In this document: positions 41,181 through 49,182 of the stretch, piece by piece
Numbering within the stretch: position 1 is the stretch's first letter
How the letters are laid out: every line of letters begins with the position of its first letter
NCBI GenBank assembly: GCA_030583925.1
Contig: CP129482.1
Location: forward strand, 1 to 64,000
Length of the DNA: 64,000 bases
Direction of reading: 5' to 3'
Source: Anaerolineales bacterium
GTDB taxonomy: Bacteria > Chloroflexota > Anaerolineae > Anaerolineales > Villigracilaceae
Translations under genes and position numbers: made by a program
The notes under the pieces: generated by a model
What the model was told of the DNA's origin: nothing
Seen by the model: only the letters and a program-made list of their open reading frames with translations
Database searches by the model: none

Positions 41181-41233
41181 TGTCGTTGCGTGGGAGATTG
41201 CTTCGTCGGGCTAGCGCCCTCCTCGCAATGACG
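41181..41233. repeat. Palindromic repeat family A, short copy 3
   Basis: TGTCGTTGCG at the start and CGCAATGACG at the end, with one inner GGAGATTGCTTCGTCGG arm. It is a shortened form of the copies at 5355 and 38974. It sits just before herA, with AGGAGA as ribosome-binding site between it and the ATG. Confidence 0.8.
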
Positions 41234-41247
41234 GATTAGGAGAAATA

Positions 41248-42954
41248 ATGGAACAACGAACAAAAATCGGTTATTTGGTTGGCGGTGGGCTCAAGGAAAA
41301 TTTTCGGGTTAGATTAATCGTCTCGCCTCAGGAAATTCAGGAGGGGGCGTTTGTGGTGATTCAATCGGGCGAGTGGAATTATTACGGCATCGTCACGGAT
41401 ATCCAACTCGGGGCGACGGACCCGCGCTTTGCGGATGAGCAGATGGAGGGACGATTCCCGTCGCATATTTCGAAGGCGTTGCATGGACAAACGTTGTACG
41501 CGAATCTCGAAGTGTTGCCGAACCTGATGTTGGAAGTTGGTCCAGAGTTGGGGACGGCTGAACACAAGCAGTGGCAGGGCAAAATCGACGCGGGACTCAA
41601 AGATGAGCCGCGCATACTGCCCGTCAAGAATGTACCGCCGCATCACGCGCAGGTGTTTCTGGCGAACGAAGGCGACATCGCAGAGATCTTCGGCGACCCG
41701 AACGAGAAGAACAACTTCATCATCGGGTACACGCGCGAGCAGAATCATCCCGTGTGCATTGACATGGAAAAGTTCGTGCAGAGGTCGTCGGGTGTGTTCG
41801 GCGCGACGGGCACGGGTAAGTCGTTCCTCACGCGGCTCGTGCTGGCGGGACTCATGCACTACAACAAAGCCTCGGTGTTCGTGCTGGATATGCACAACGA
41901 GTATGGTTTTGACGATGTGGCGTCGGACACGAAAAAAGCCGTGACGGGATTGAAGACCAAGTTCAAGTCGAAGGTAAGAATCGTCGGCTTGGGAGGCGGA
42001 TCAACCATCCGAGGGCAAGTCCCCGATTTTAATTTGGAGATCTCCACAGGCGACATATCCACAAGCGACATCGAAACGTTGATGCGCGAGTTGAACCTGC
42101 GCGAAACGACTCCGACGACGTTGAACGCGTTGTACACGTCGTTTCGGGAGGAGTGGTTTGCAAGATTCAAAGACATGACGCGGGATATGGTCGTGATCGA
42201 AGACGAAAAAGGAAAGAAGAAAGAAGTTCCCGCCGAGGGGAGCGTTGCGGCGTGGGCAAATGAAAACGGAGTCAATGTGGCGGCGGCGGAAGGCTTGCAC
42301 GACAAGTTGCGGCGGCTGTTCAACAAACCGTATATCGTCGAGAAGCCCGCCGCAGATAGCGTGAAGGAGATCATCGCCTCGCTGGAGAACGGTCAGCATG
42401 TGGTGTTGTCGTTCGGCGAACACGAAAGCGATCTGGATTATCTGCTCGTGTCGAATTTGTTGACGCGCAAGATTCGCAACGCGTGGGAGCATAAGACCAA
42501 CGCGTTCCGCACGCATGGCAAAGAGGAGCCGCGCCAGTTGATCATCGTCGTTGAAGAGGCGCACAAGTTGTTGAACCGCGAAATGGCGGCGCAGACGACC
42601 TTCGCCACCATCGCCCGCGAACTCCGCAAGTATTATGTGACGTTGTTAATCGTGGACCAGCGCCCGTCGCAAATTTATGACGAGGTCATGTCGCAGTTGG
42701 GGACGCGCATCTCAGGCTGGCTCGGCGACGAGGACGATATCCACGCCGTGCTCTCGGGTCTCGCGGGACGGGAGGCTTTGCGCGGCATGTTGGCGCGACT
42801 CCAACCGAAGGAGGAAGTTCTCCTGCTCGGCTGGGGAGTGCCGATGCCGCTGCCTGTGAGGTCACGCAGGTATGACGAGGAGTTTTGGAAGGAGTTGCTC
42901 GGCGCGAAAGAGAAGCGTAGCAAGGAGCAGAGTATGCAGGAGTTGGGGTATTAG
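41248..42954 (+). CDS. herA: HerA-like DNA translocase/helicase
   Basis: A 568-aa ATPase of the HerA/FtsK superfamily. The N-terminal ~150 residues form a HAS-barrel (VRLIVSPQEIQEGAFVVIQ). Walker A is GVFGATGTGKSFLTRL, Walker B with catalytic acid is LIIVVEEAHKLLN, and the arginine-finger region follows around TIARELRKYYVTLLIVDQRP. HerA hexamers pump DNA and activate NurA to resect double-strand breaks. In bacteria HerA also appears in anti-phage systems with other effectors. Here a NurA gene is close by, so the repair type is the better guess. Downstream come convergent restriction-modification genes. AGGAGA precedes the ATG. Confidence 0.88.
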   Translation: MEQRTKIGYLVGGGLKENFRVRLIVSPQEIQEGAFVVIQSGEWNYYGIVTDIQLGATDPRFADEQMEGRFPSHISKALHGQTLYANLEVLPNLMLEVGPELGTAEHKQWQGKIDAGLKDEPRILPVKNVPPHHAQVFLANEGDIAEIFGDPNEKNNFIIGYTREQNHPVCIDMEKFVQRSSGVFGATGTGKSFLTRLVLAGLMHYNKASVFVLDMHNEYGFDDVASDTKKAVTGLKTKFKSKVRIVGLGGGSTIRGQVPDFNLEISTGDISTSDIETLMRELNLRETTPTTLNALYTSFREEWFARFKDMTRDMVVIEDEKGKKKEVPAEGSVAAWANENGVNVAAAEGLHDKLRRLFNKPYIVEKPAADSVKEIIASLENGQHVVLSFGEHESDLDYLLVSNLLTRKIRNAWEHKTNAFRTHGKEEPRQLIIVVEEAHKLLNREMAAQTTFATIARELRKYYVTLLIVDQRPSQIYDEVMSQLGTRISGWLGDEDDIHAVLSGLAGREALRGMLARLQPKEEVLLLGWGVPMPLPVRSRRYDEEFWKELLGAKEKRSKEQSMQELGY

Positions 42955-42958
42955 AAAC

Positions 42959-42999
42959 CACCATGAAATTCGAACATGAGATTTTCGATTTTCATGGTG
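42959..42999. terminator. Hairpin between the convergent herA and methyltransferase genes
   Basis: CACCATGAAA (42959-42968) pairs with TTTCATGGTG (42990-42999), with a smaller CGAA/TTCG stem inside. It starts five bases after the herA stop and ends six bases before the methyltransferase stop. T-runs are weak, so it may be a partial terminator for both. Confidence 0.5.
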
Positions 43000-43004
43000 T
43001 CTAT

Positions 43005-44594
43005 TTATTTCTGCTTTGTTTTTGTTGAGCGTCTTTTCTTAACAGGATAGGTGGTTGTTTTGAAAGTTTCTTTCTCGTCAAATAATCGCATTTGCATTGG
43101 TATGCCAGACTGCTCAATAATACTATCTGGAATAGGTAACTTCTCCAATGAACGAGGTTCGACTTTAACTGCCCCGTCCCCATAAGATTTACCTATCAGC
43201 GCAAGATTTGTGCCTATATCTGGATGATTTAGAATTTTCCAAACCCGTTCAATATATTCTTTGTCATCATGTTTGGGGTAAATGCATAGGAAACCAGTAA
43301 GAGGTATTACTTTTGCTGTATTACGGATAAACCTTGAATTACGTCTTCCAAGATAGGCAAATAAGAACGGAGGGATAGTTCTAGATTCCATTCTATACCA
43401 AGGTTTTCTTTGGGAAATGAGAGGTCTTTCAGGAAGACCAAGAACTTCTCCTTTTTCTAGATATTTCTTTACTACATCAGGATAATCGTCAAAAGGTTCA
43501 CCATTGAGGGACAATAACAGTGTAGGTCGTCCTTTTTCTTTTAGTGAATTTATCGTTTCTTTGGTGACTTCCTCTGTTGGGACATCTCGTGTTCTCCCAA
43601 CCGCACGAACAAAATACTTTTCAGGAATCCCTAATTCTTCGACTTGTTCATCTGTTAAAAAGAAGAAATCATTTGCACCTGTTGCAACACCACGAACTAC
43701 TTGGACAAAATCGCCAAGAACATATTTGCTCATTTTCTCTGTAATTGGCGGACGTGACAATCCTGTCTCTACCCCCTCTGATAGACTGCGCTCAATGATA
43801 TTTAGTGATTTTCCTACATTTATCATAAAGCCTGAGCCTACCCATATTTTTAGGGTGTCACTCTGAGATTCGTGGCATTTTACCCAAATAAACTTATCCT
43901 TAGGTTCTGAGTTTTGGATAAAAAAGATCATTGGATTAGTATCCACATTAGGAAAAGGCGATGCGTCAGGCGCAAAAGTGATAACAGCATCTATTTTGTA
44001 ATGTGTGGAAATCCAATACCATAGGTCATTAGCAAATTTACCCTCACACGTATCAGCAGGCATAATAAAAGCCAAACGCCCATCTTTTTCTAACAAAGAC
44101 AATGCGCGTATCAGGAAATAAATATGAAGTCCTGCTCGTCCGTCCAGAACCTTGCCAGTCGTTTGTAAACTCAGTCGTTTGAGTTCTTCTTTGTTCTCCA
44201 TTGAAATTCGATGATGCCGAATATAAGGTGGATTTGCAACAACTGCCGACATTTTGTTTTGCGGAGGATTGAAAACAAAATCCCCAATGATCACGTTTTT
44301 TATGTCTTGTTCAGATAAACCGTAGCCAATGGCTTGTTGTAATGCGCTCGCATCAATGTCCATTCCAGCAAGCGAAGTATATAGATTTTTTTCTTTTGAA
44401 ACTGTTTTTACTGCACGAAAAAACGCTCCCGCACCTACAGCGGGATCGAATACTGTGCTAACCTTCTCAGCCAACACATACTCAACCATAGCTTCTGCAA
44501 TCCAATCAGGCGTCCAAAACTGTCCCTTTTCACGAAGTGATTCTCTTGCTTTGCCAGATGAAGGCAATTTGTAAAAATTATTTTTTTTATCCAT
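43005..44594 (-). CDS. Type II restriction-modification DNA adenine-N6 methyltransferase (gamma class)
   Basis: A 529-aa methyltransferase. Motif X is KGQFWTPDW (residues 23-31), motif I DPAVGAGAFF (50-59) binds SAM, and motif IV NPPY (121-124) is catalytic for exocyclic amino groups. The order X-I-IV followed by a long target-recognition region is the gamma class, as in M.TaqI and Eco57I-like enzymes. The C-terminal half (FVQVVRGVATGANDFFFLT and GFLCIYPKHDD) is the recognition part. It overlaps the restriction endonuclease gene by eight bases, so the two are translationally coupled. Base composition is visibly AT-richer than the neighbours, a sign of horizontal transfer. It protects the host genome from the paired endonuclease. 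Confidence 0.9.
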   Translation of the reverse strand: MDKKNNFYKLPSSGKARESLREKGQFWTPDWIAEAMVEYVLAEKVSTVFDPAVGAGAFFRAVKTVSKEKNLYTSLAGMDIDASALQQAIGYGLSEQDIKNVIIGDFVFNPPQNKMSAVVANPPYIRHHRISMENKEELKRLSLQTTGKVLDGRAGLHIYFLIRALSLLEKDGRLAFIMPADTCEGKFANDLWYWISTHYKIDAVITFAPDASPFPNVDTNPMIFFIQNSEPKDKFIWVKCHESQSDTLKIWVGSGFMINVGKSLNIIERSLSEGVETGLSRPPITEKMSKYVLGDFVQVVRGVATGANDFFFLTDEQVEELGIPEKYFVRAVGRTRDVPTEEVTKETINSLKEKGRPTLLLSLNGEPFDDYPDVVKKYLEKGEVLGLPERPLISQRKPWYRMESRTIPPFLFAYLGRRNSRFIRNTAKVIPLTGFLCIYPKHDDKEYIERVWKILNHPDIGTNLALIGKSYGDGAVKVEPRSLEKLPIPDSIIEQSGIPMQMRLFDEKETFKTTTYPVKKRRSTKTKQK

Positions 44595-45537
44595 TTGCTA
44601 GTTCTCGCAATATCTTTAATGCTTCTGCCCGTAAAATCATCGTTCCACCTTTGAAATGAACATAGGGCAAGATGTGACCGTTCTTGTCTGTAATACTTTT
44701 CGCAACCAGACTAGGCTCTTCATTAGCGTCGCCAAGAGGGTATCCGTAATGATAATAAAGCTTATACAAAGACTTTTTGGTCGTTGCGCCACCTGGGGCT
44801 TGAAATGTTTGTTCTGTCGGAAGTATAAACCCGTCTTCTATTAATCTTTGAGTTTTGTCAAGTGAAATGCCAAACGCCATATCAAAGAAAACATGCCAAA
44901 CGTGAATTGGGACATTATTTATATCTTGCCAAGTTTGTAATGGTTCTCGATCTTCTTCTTTCACTATAATTGTTGGCAATACTGCACTCTTTTTCAAACC
45001 CAATTTACCTTCTAATCTTTTTTGTGGTCTCAATTCAGTCCCATAATCGGGCATCATTGCAGCTTTCCATAAACTGTTTTCGCATTCAACTGCAATAATT
45101 GCCTTTGACAGAATTCCCTGCATATTCTTATCTTCCTCAACTTTAAAGGGTAATTCGGCAGCGCCTCCAAGATTGCTTACCAGCTTTTCAATAGCCGATT
45201 GATCGGTTTTTCTGAATATCAACAAATCTGGACGTTTAATTGCACCCAACCCTGCTGCTTCCAGCCTCTCAAAATATAGCTCAAAAGCCCGTACATCATC
45301 ATCGGGAGCAGTGCTGCTAGGTCCATATGGTATTGCAAAGAATTCCTTGGTTTGATTTACCGCCAAAACAATTCTTTCTTCACTCCATACACCCTGCGAC
45401 CACCGCATTAGAAAATCGCTTCCACGCAGCCTACGAGGATTAAGTAGAAAGCTTGACCATTCAATAGGGGACTGCCCATTGAACTCGAATTCAATGTCTT
45501 CAATACTAACGCTCAACACTTTTTCGAATGGATGCAT
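44587..45537 (-). CDS. Type II restriction endonuclease, possibly AccI-like
   Basis: A 316-aa protein encoded directly upstream of, and overlapping, the methyltransferase gene, so it is the likely cognate nuclease. The sequence RGSDFLMRWSQGVWSEERI, IPYGPSSTAPDDD, KRPDLLIF and IIAVECENSLWKA is what I recall for AccI-family enzymes (recognition GTMKAC). The Asp of RPDLLIF and the acidic residue of VECEN with the Lys shortly after it would form the PD-(D/E)XK-type metal site. Assignment to AccI rests on memory of the family and is moderate. Low GC like the methyltransferase. It probably starts the two-gene transcript. A different specificity is possible. Confidence 0.65.
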   Translation of the reverse strand: MHPFEKVLSVSIEDIEFEFNGQSPIEWSSFLLNPRRLRGSDFLMRWSQGVWSEERIVLAVNQTKEFFAIPYGPSSTAPDDDVRAFELYFERLEAAGLGAIKRPDLLIFRKTDQSAIEKLVSNLGGAAELPFKVEEDKNMQGILSKAIIAVECENSLWKAAMMPDYGTELRPQKRLEGKLGLKKSAVLPTIIVKEEDREPLQTWQDINNVPIHVWHVFFDMAFGISLDKTQRLIEDGFILPTEQTFQAPGGATTKKSLYKLYYHYGYPLGDANEEPSLVAKSITDKNGHILPYVHFKGGTMILRAEALKILRELANG

Positions 45538-45598
45538 GAGAATCTCTCCCGTTACGGATTATACCTTGTACAATTTGTAGTTGCTGTTAAGGTGTAAT

Positions 45599-45616
45599 AG
45601 ATTATTCAAGCCCAGC
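45599..45616. repeat. Direct repeat, copy 1, at the 5' edge of the dpnI-like gene
   Basis: AGATTATTCAAGCCCAGC is identical to 46624-46641. Similarity continues with mismatches for another ~15 bases. In the dpnI reading frame both copies encode DYSSPAQRI. Confidence 0.8.
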
Positions 45617-45629
45617 CCAGCGAATCCGT

Positions 45630-46346
45630 GTGATGACGGAGGAGTGGGTCAGCCGTTCGGGGTTCTGTCCCAATTGTGGGAGGGCGTTGAGTCAATTTGA
45701 GAATAACAAACCCGTCGCTGATTTTTATTGTGGGAATTGCTCGGAAGAATACGAGTTGAAGTCCAAGCACGGGGAGGTGGGAAAGAAAATTGTCGATGGC
45801 GCGTATGCCACGATGATTCAACGTTTGGAGTCAGATAACAATCCCAATTTCTTTTTTCTGACGTACGACAAGTTCACGCTGGAGATACGGAATTTTCTGA
45901 CGATACCGAAGTATTTCTTTGTGCCGTCCATTATTGAGAAACGCAAAGCATTGGCGCAATCTGCGCGGCGGGCGGGGTGGGTTGGCTGTAACATTGACGT
46001 GAGCAACGTCCCAGAATTGGGGAAGATCTTCTTTGTGCGGAACGGCGTCGTCCACAGCAAAGAGGAAGTCCTTGCAAAATGGGGCAAGACCGAGTTTGTG
46101 AAGTCGGCGGTCAATGTGGAAGCGAAAGGCTGGCTGTTGGATGTCTTGTCATGTGTGGAGAAGATAAAGCAGAGGGAGTTTTCGTTGAACGACGTTTACG
46201 CCTTTGAAGGATTCTTGAAGGCGAAACATCCGTTGAATAATAATGTTCAAGCCAAGATACGACAACAACTCCAATTCTTGCGGGATAAGAATGTGATTCA
46301 GTTCCTGGGGCGAGGTCGCTATCGGATGAAGTCGACGGGGGAGTAA
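45630..46346 (+). CDS. DpnI-like methyl-directed restriction endonuclease, 5' end apparently truncated
   Basis: A 238-aa homologue of DpnI, which cuts GATC only when the adenine is methylated. The zinc site (CPNCG and, further on, CGNCS), the catalytic residues in VADFYCGNCSEEYELKSKHG (Asp, Glu, Lys) and the stretches NNPNFFFLTYDKF and RRAGWVGCNIDVS are all present. The C-terminal winged helix (KIRQQLQFLRDKNVIQFLGRGRYR) reads the methylated site. The first start codon is GTG at 45630, followed by ATG. In-frame codons just before it (45600-45629) still read DYSSPAQRIR, resembling DpnI's own N-terminal sequence, but a stop at 45588 blocks extension. So about 20 N-terminal residues are missing or decayed. 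Catalytic and DNA-reading parts are intact. Confidence 0.92.
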   Translation: MMTEEWVSRSGFCPNCGRALSQFENNKPVADFYCGNCSEEYELKSKHGEVGKKIVDGAYATMIQRLESDNNPNFFFLTYDKFTLEIRNFLTIPKYFFVPSIIEKRKALAQSARRAGWVGCNIDVSNVPELGKIFFVRNGVVHSKEEVLAKWGKTEFVKSAVNVEAKGWLLDVLSCVEKIKQREFSLNDVYAFEGFLKAKHPLNNNVQAKIRQQLQFLRDKNVIQFLGRGRYRMKSTGE

Positions 46347-46623
46347 CGATCAATCGGCGCGGGGACCTATCCCCCCGTCGCCTTCGGCGTGCTTCGCGAC
46401 CTTCCCATTTGTAACTTTCCAATTAAATCTAGCAATCCAGTCGCGTCGAGCGGAGGGGATGCGCTCGTTGCATCCCCGTAGACGAGACGCAAACTGCCTT
46501 GCATACTTGCGCTTCGTCTGCGCTTCGCTCCGCTCAGCGCGATAATTTATTGCTAGAATAATTTGTTAATCTGCAATTGGGAAGGGGGCTGGACGGTTGA
46601 TGGTTGTGACGAGGGAAGGCAAA
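46347..46623. other. Intergenic region after the dpnI-like gene
   Basis: I see no gene. It includes short GC-rich inverted patches (for example GGGGATGC and GCATCCCC around 46457-46476) and an AT-rich stretch with TAGAAT and GATAAT that could act as -10 boxes for the lipoprotein gene. A second copy of the direct repeat follows at 46624. Confidence 0.4.
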
Positions 46624-46641
46624 AGATTATTCAAGCCCAGC
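46624..46641. repeat. Direct repeat, copy 2, downstream of the dpnI-like gene
   Basis: Identical to 45599-45616. In the dpnI frame it reads DYSSPAQRI, with the same amino acids as copy 1 but synonymous codon changes in the last four codons. Confidence 0.8.
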
Positions 46642-46751
46642 GCAAAGAATATGTGAGAAAAGAACGCCTCTTGTTAAATTTCCAAACAAAGATTAACATT
46701 CGAAGCGACGCGTACAACAACCAGACCTCCATCCTGAAAGGAAAAAAATTC

Positions 46752-47600
46752 GTGAAGAAACGTCTCCTCGCTTCGTTCTCCGTTCTTATAGTTGCCTCGC
46801 TTGCCTGTACCATCGGCGCCCCCCCTGCGCCTACTCAACCGCCGGTGCAAGACACTGCCCAACCAGCGGCGCAGGATACTGCCGTTCCCACCGCGCTAAG
46901 CGGAACTGCGGTCTCGTTTCAAAATGTTTCGTTCATCCTCCCCAGCGGACTTGCCAGCGGCGCGACCAGCGCGTTGGTCCCTGCTGTGGGCGAAGAAGAG
47001 AGCGGACCGTGGGGCGTCGCGCCGGAGCATGTTGAATTCATCCTAACGGGATATCCGATCCAAATAGGTCTTTTCGAGCCGGTGGTAAAAGTCTATCCCG
47101 CGCAGGATTATGCGGCGGGCAACCCGTGGGCGCAATCGAGTCTACTGCGTTTGCAGGGAATCCTTGCCAGCCCTAACCAACCGCTGACCAACGACAACCT
47201 GCCGACCATTCCGTTCAACGGCGCGGCGGCGCAACAATACGCGGCGCAGGCAAAATTAATCTCGTTCAACGGCGGGAACGGCGTGCGCATGGTTTCGCAA
47301 TACGGCCAATTCCCCGGTCCGATCACGCGGGATAATAGTTTTTATCACTACGAAGGATTAACCGCCGACGGCAAATACATGGTGGCGATCCTCTTCCCGG
47401 TGACGCTCCCTTTGCAATCCACGTCGGATAACCCGTCGGCAGACGGCGTTGTCTATCCCGCCGACATTTCCGATACAGCCGGGCTGACGGCGTATTATCA
47501 AGGCATCACCGACAAACTCAACGCCGCAAGCGTAGACGCTTTCCAACCCTCCCTTGCCCAACTGGATGCGCTCATCCAATCCATAACGATCGTGCCCTGA
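46752..47600 (+). CDS. Secreted lipoprotein of unknown function
   Basis: A 282-aa lipoprotein. GTG at 46752 is the start: AAAGGA lies about nine bases upstream and a signal peptide with lipobox VASLAC follows at once. The open frame extends back to 46563, but that part is repeat and leader sequence. A Pro/Thr/Gln-rich linker (PTQPPVQDTAQPAAQDT) leads to a ~230-residue domain with VSFQNVSFILPSGLASG, VAPEHVEFILTGYPIQ and GGNGVRMVSQYGQFPGP. I do not recognise a family. Sequences of this kind occur in Chloroflexota surface lipoproteins. No hints to a ligand. Confidence 0.7.
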   Translation: MKKRLLASFSVLIVASLACTIGAPPAPTQPPVQDTAQPAAQDTAVPTALSGTAVSFQNVSFILPSGLASGATSALVPAVGEEESGPWGVAPEHVEFILTGYPIQIGLFEPVVKVYPAQDYAAGNPWAQSSLLRLQGILASPNQPLTNDNLPTIPFNGAAAQQYAAQAKLISFNGGNGVRMVSQYGQFPGPITRDNSFYHYEGLTADGKYMVAILFPVTLPLQSTSDNPSADGVVYPADISDTAGLTAYYQGITDKLNAASVDAFQPSLAQLDALIQSITIVP

Positions 47601-47637
47601 CGAAATAACTTCCCATCCACATAGTCACGTTTCATAA

Positions 47638-47675
47638 ACAGACCTCGCTTCCGCGTCGCTGGTAGCGAGGTCTGT
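47638..47675. repeat. Hairpin downstream of the lipoprotein gene
   Basis: ACAGACCTCGCT (47638-47649) pairs perfectly with AGCGAGGTCTGT (47664-47675). No T-run follows on either strand, so it may be a REP-like element or a factor-assisted stop site for the lipoprotein transcript. Confidence 0.55.
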
Positions 47676-47754
47676 CCGTCGATGCTTGCCGAATATCGTC
47701 GCGCACTGAGGCGCTCTTTGAGATGCGAAAAAAGGACGCGATGATTCCGTCTGG

Positions 47755-47760
47755 TAAAAT
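47755..47760 (+). promoter_or_regulatory. -10 box for a probably leaderless gmk transcript
   Basis: TAAAAT ends six bases before the ATG at 47767, with no room for a leader. TCCTCC lies between them, which is not a ribosome-binding site on this strand. Confidence 0.45.
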
Positions 47761-47766
47761 TCCTCC

Positions 47767-48381
47767 ATGTCTGAATTCAATCTTCATCATCCTCAACCGT
47801 TGCTCATCGTCATCTCCGGTCCTTCCGGCGCGGGCAAAGACACCATCATGCAGCGCATGCAAGAGCGCGGACTGCCGTTCCATTTTGTGGTCACTGCCAC
47901 CACGCGTGCCAAGCGCGCCAGCGAGGTGCACGGACGCGACTATTTGTTTGTGACCAACGAAGAGTTTGCGCGCATGATTGACGACGACGAATTGATCGAA
48001 CACGCCATTGTCTACGGCGATTACAAAGGCATCCCGAAACAACAAGTGCGCGAAGCGCTCGCCAGCGGCAAAGATGTGATCATGCGGCTCGACGTGCAAG
48101 GCGCGGAGACCGTCCGCAAAATGGCGCCCGAAGCGCTGATGATCTTTATCACCACCATGACCGAAGAGGAATTAGTGCATCGCCTCGAAACGCGCAAGAC
48201 GGAGACCGCCGATTCGCTTGCCATCCGCATCGCTACGGCGCGCAAAGAACTCAAACGCGTCGAAGCGTTCGATTATGTGATCGTCAACCGCGATTTTCAC
48301 CTGGACAAAACAGTGGACACCATCCGCGCCATCATTGACGCCGAGCATCACCGCGTCAAACCCAGAAAGGTGACGTTGTGA
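47767..48381 (+). CDS. gmk: Guanylate kinase
   Basis: A 204-aa kinase that phosphorylates GMP to GDP. The P-loop is VISGPSGAGKDTIM, the GMP-binding segment VVTATTRAKRASEVHGRDY is in place, and the lid region GIPKQQVREALASGKDVIM and LDVQGAETV follow. Two usual positions differ slightly (for instance HGRDYLFV where many have a VDYHFV pattern), but nothing vital is missing. The stop overlaps the next start in the form GTGA, so the rhomboid gene is translationally coupled. It is an essential nucleotide-metabolism gene. Confidence 0.93.
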   Translation: MSEFNLHHPQPLLIVISGPSGAGKDTIMQRMQERGLPFHFVVTATTRAKRASEVHGRDYLFVTNEEFARMIDDDELIEHAIVYGDYKGIPKQQVREALASGKDVIMRLDVQGAETVRKMAPEALMIFITTMTEEELVHRLETRKTETADSLAIRIATARKELKRVEAFDYVIVNRDFHLDKTVDTIRAIIDAEHHRVKPRKVTL

Positions 48382-49157
48382 ATCAATCCTTCGATGAACG
48401 GCGGGATGAAAACCCCGCTTCGGACTCCCTTCAGCCTGCTTCGGCTCCCCAGACGGTTCGCCTCGCTCTGCCGCAGTCCGCGCCGTACGCGACGTACGCG
48501 ATCATGGCGGTGACGATCCTCGTCTACATTTTGCAACTGGCAAGCCAGGCGTTCCTGCAATTCGACCTGCCGGTTGCGTTGCTGGCAAAATCAAACGAAC
48601 TGATTCGCGATGGTCAAGTTTGGCGGCTGTTAACGCCCGCGCTCGTGCATGGAGGCATCGCACACATCGGTTTCAATATGTACGCTTTGCTAGTGTTCGG
48701 CATTGGGTTGGAGCGGGCGTTCGGTCATTGGCGATTCCTCATCTTGTATGTGCTGGGCGCGTTCGCGGGGAATGTGATGTCGTTCCTGTTCACAGACGCG
48801 GTGTCGGTCGGCGCGTCCACCGCCATCTTCGGTGTGATCGGCGCGGAGTTGGTGTTCCTCCTCCAGAATCGGAAGTTATTCTCGCATCAATTCGGAAGCG
48901 CGATCGGGAACGTGCTCTTCATCATTTTCGTAAATCTCTTTTTGGGGCTGGCTCCCAGCATTGACAACTGGGGTCACATCGGCGGCTTGGTCGGCGGGTT
49001 GATGTTCACCTCGTTCGCCGGTCCGTTGTGGGGCGTGGAGGGGATTCCGCCCATGCTGCAACTCACTGACTGGCGGGAAGCGCGCGAAGTATTCACCGGC
49101 GCGGCAGTGACGGCGGTCATCTTTGTCGCTTTGGCTGTGTGGGGGTTGGTGAGGTGA
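48378..49157 (+). CDS. Rhomboid-family intramembrane serine protease
   Basis: A 259-aa membrane protease. The catalytic Ser is in SVGASTAIFGVIGAEL and the catalytic His in GHIGGLVGGLMF. The L1-helix region LVHGGIAHIGFNMYALLVFG and about six helices fit the family. A ~40-residue cytoplasmic N-terminal part with ASDSLQPASAPQTVRLA precedes the first helix. Rhomboids cleave membrane proteins within or at the edge of the bilayer; the substrate is unknown. The GTG start overlaps the gmk stop. This linkage is probably only a shared transcript. Confidence 0.9.
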   Translation: MNQSFDERRDENPASDSLQPASAPQTVRLALPQSAPYATYAIMAVTILVYILQLASQAFLQFDLPVALLAKSNELIRDGQVWRLLTPALVHGGIAHIGFNMYALLVFGIGLERAFGHWRFLILYVLGAFAGNVMSFLFTDAVSVGASTAIFGVIGAELVFLLQNRKLFSHQFGSAIGNVLFIIFVNLFLGLAPSIDNWGHIGGLVGGLMFTSFAGPLWGVEGIPPMLQLTDWREAREVFTGAAVTAVIFVALAVWGLVR

Positions 49158-49182
49158 TAGTTAAATTGAGTGAAGTAACTTA

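Noticed and set aside
45599-46641. Direct repeats as target-site duplication of a transposon
   Set aside because: No transposase or terminal inverted repeats lie between them, and the copies differ by silent codon changes, which does not fit a recent duplication.
46563-46751. 63-residue N-terminal extension of the lipoprotein
   Set aside because: It has no signal-peptide logic, crosses the direct repeat, and the GTG at 46752 has AAAGGA upstream and begins a proper lipoprotein signal.
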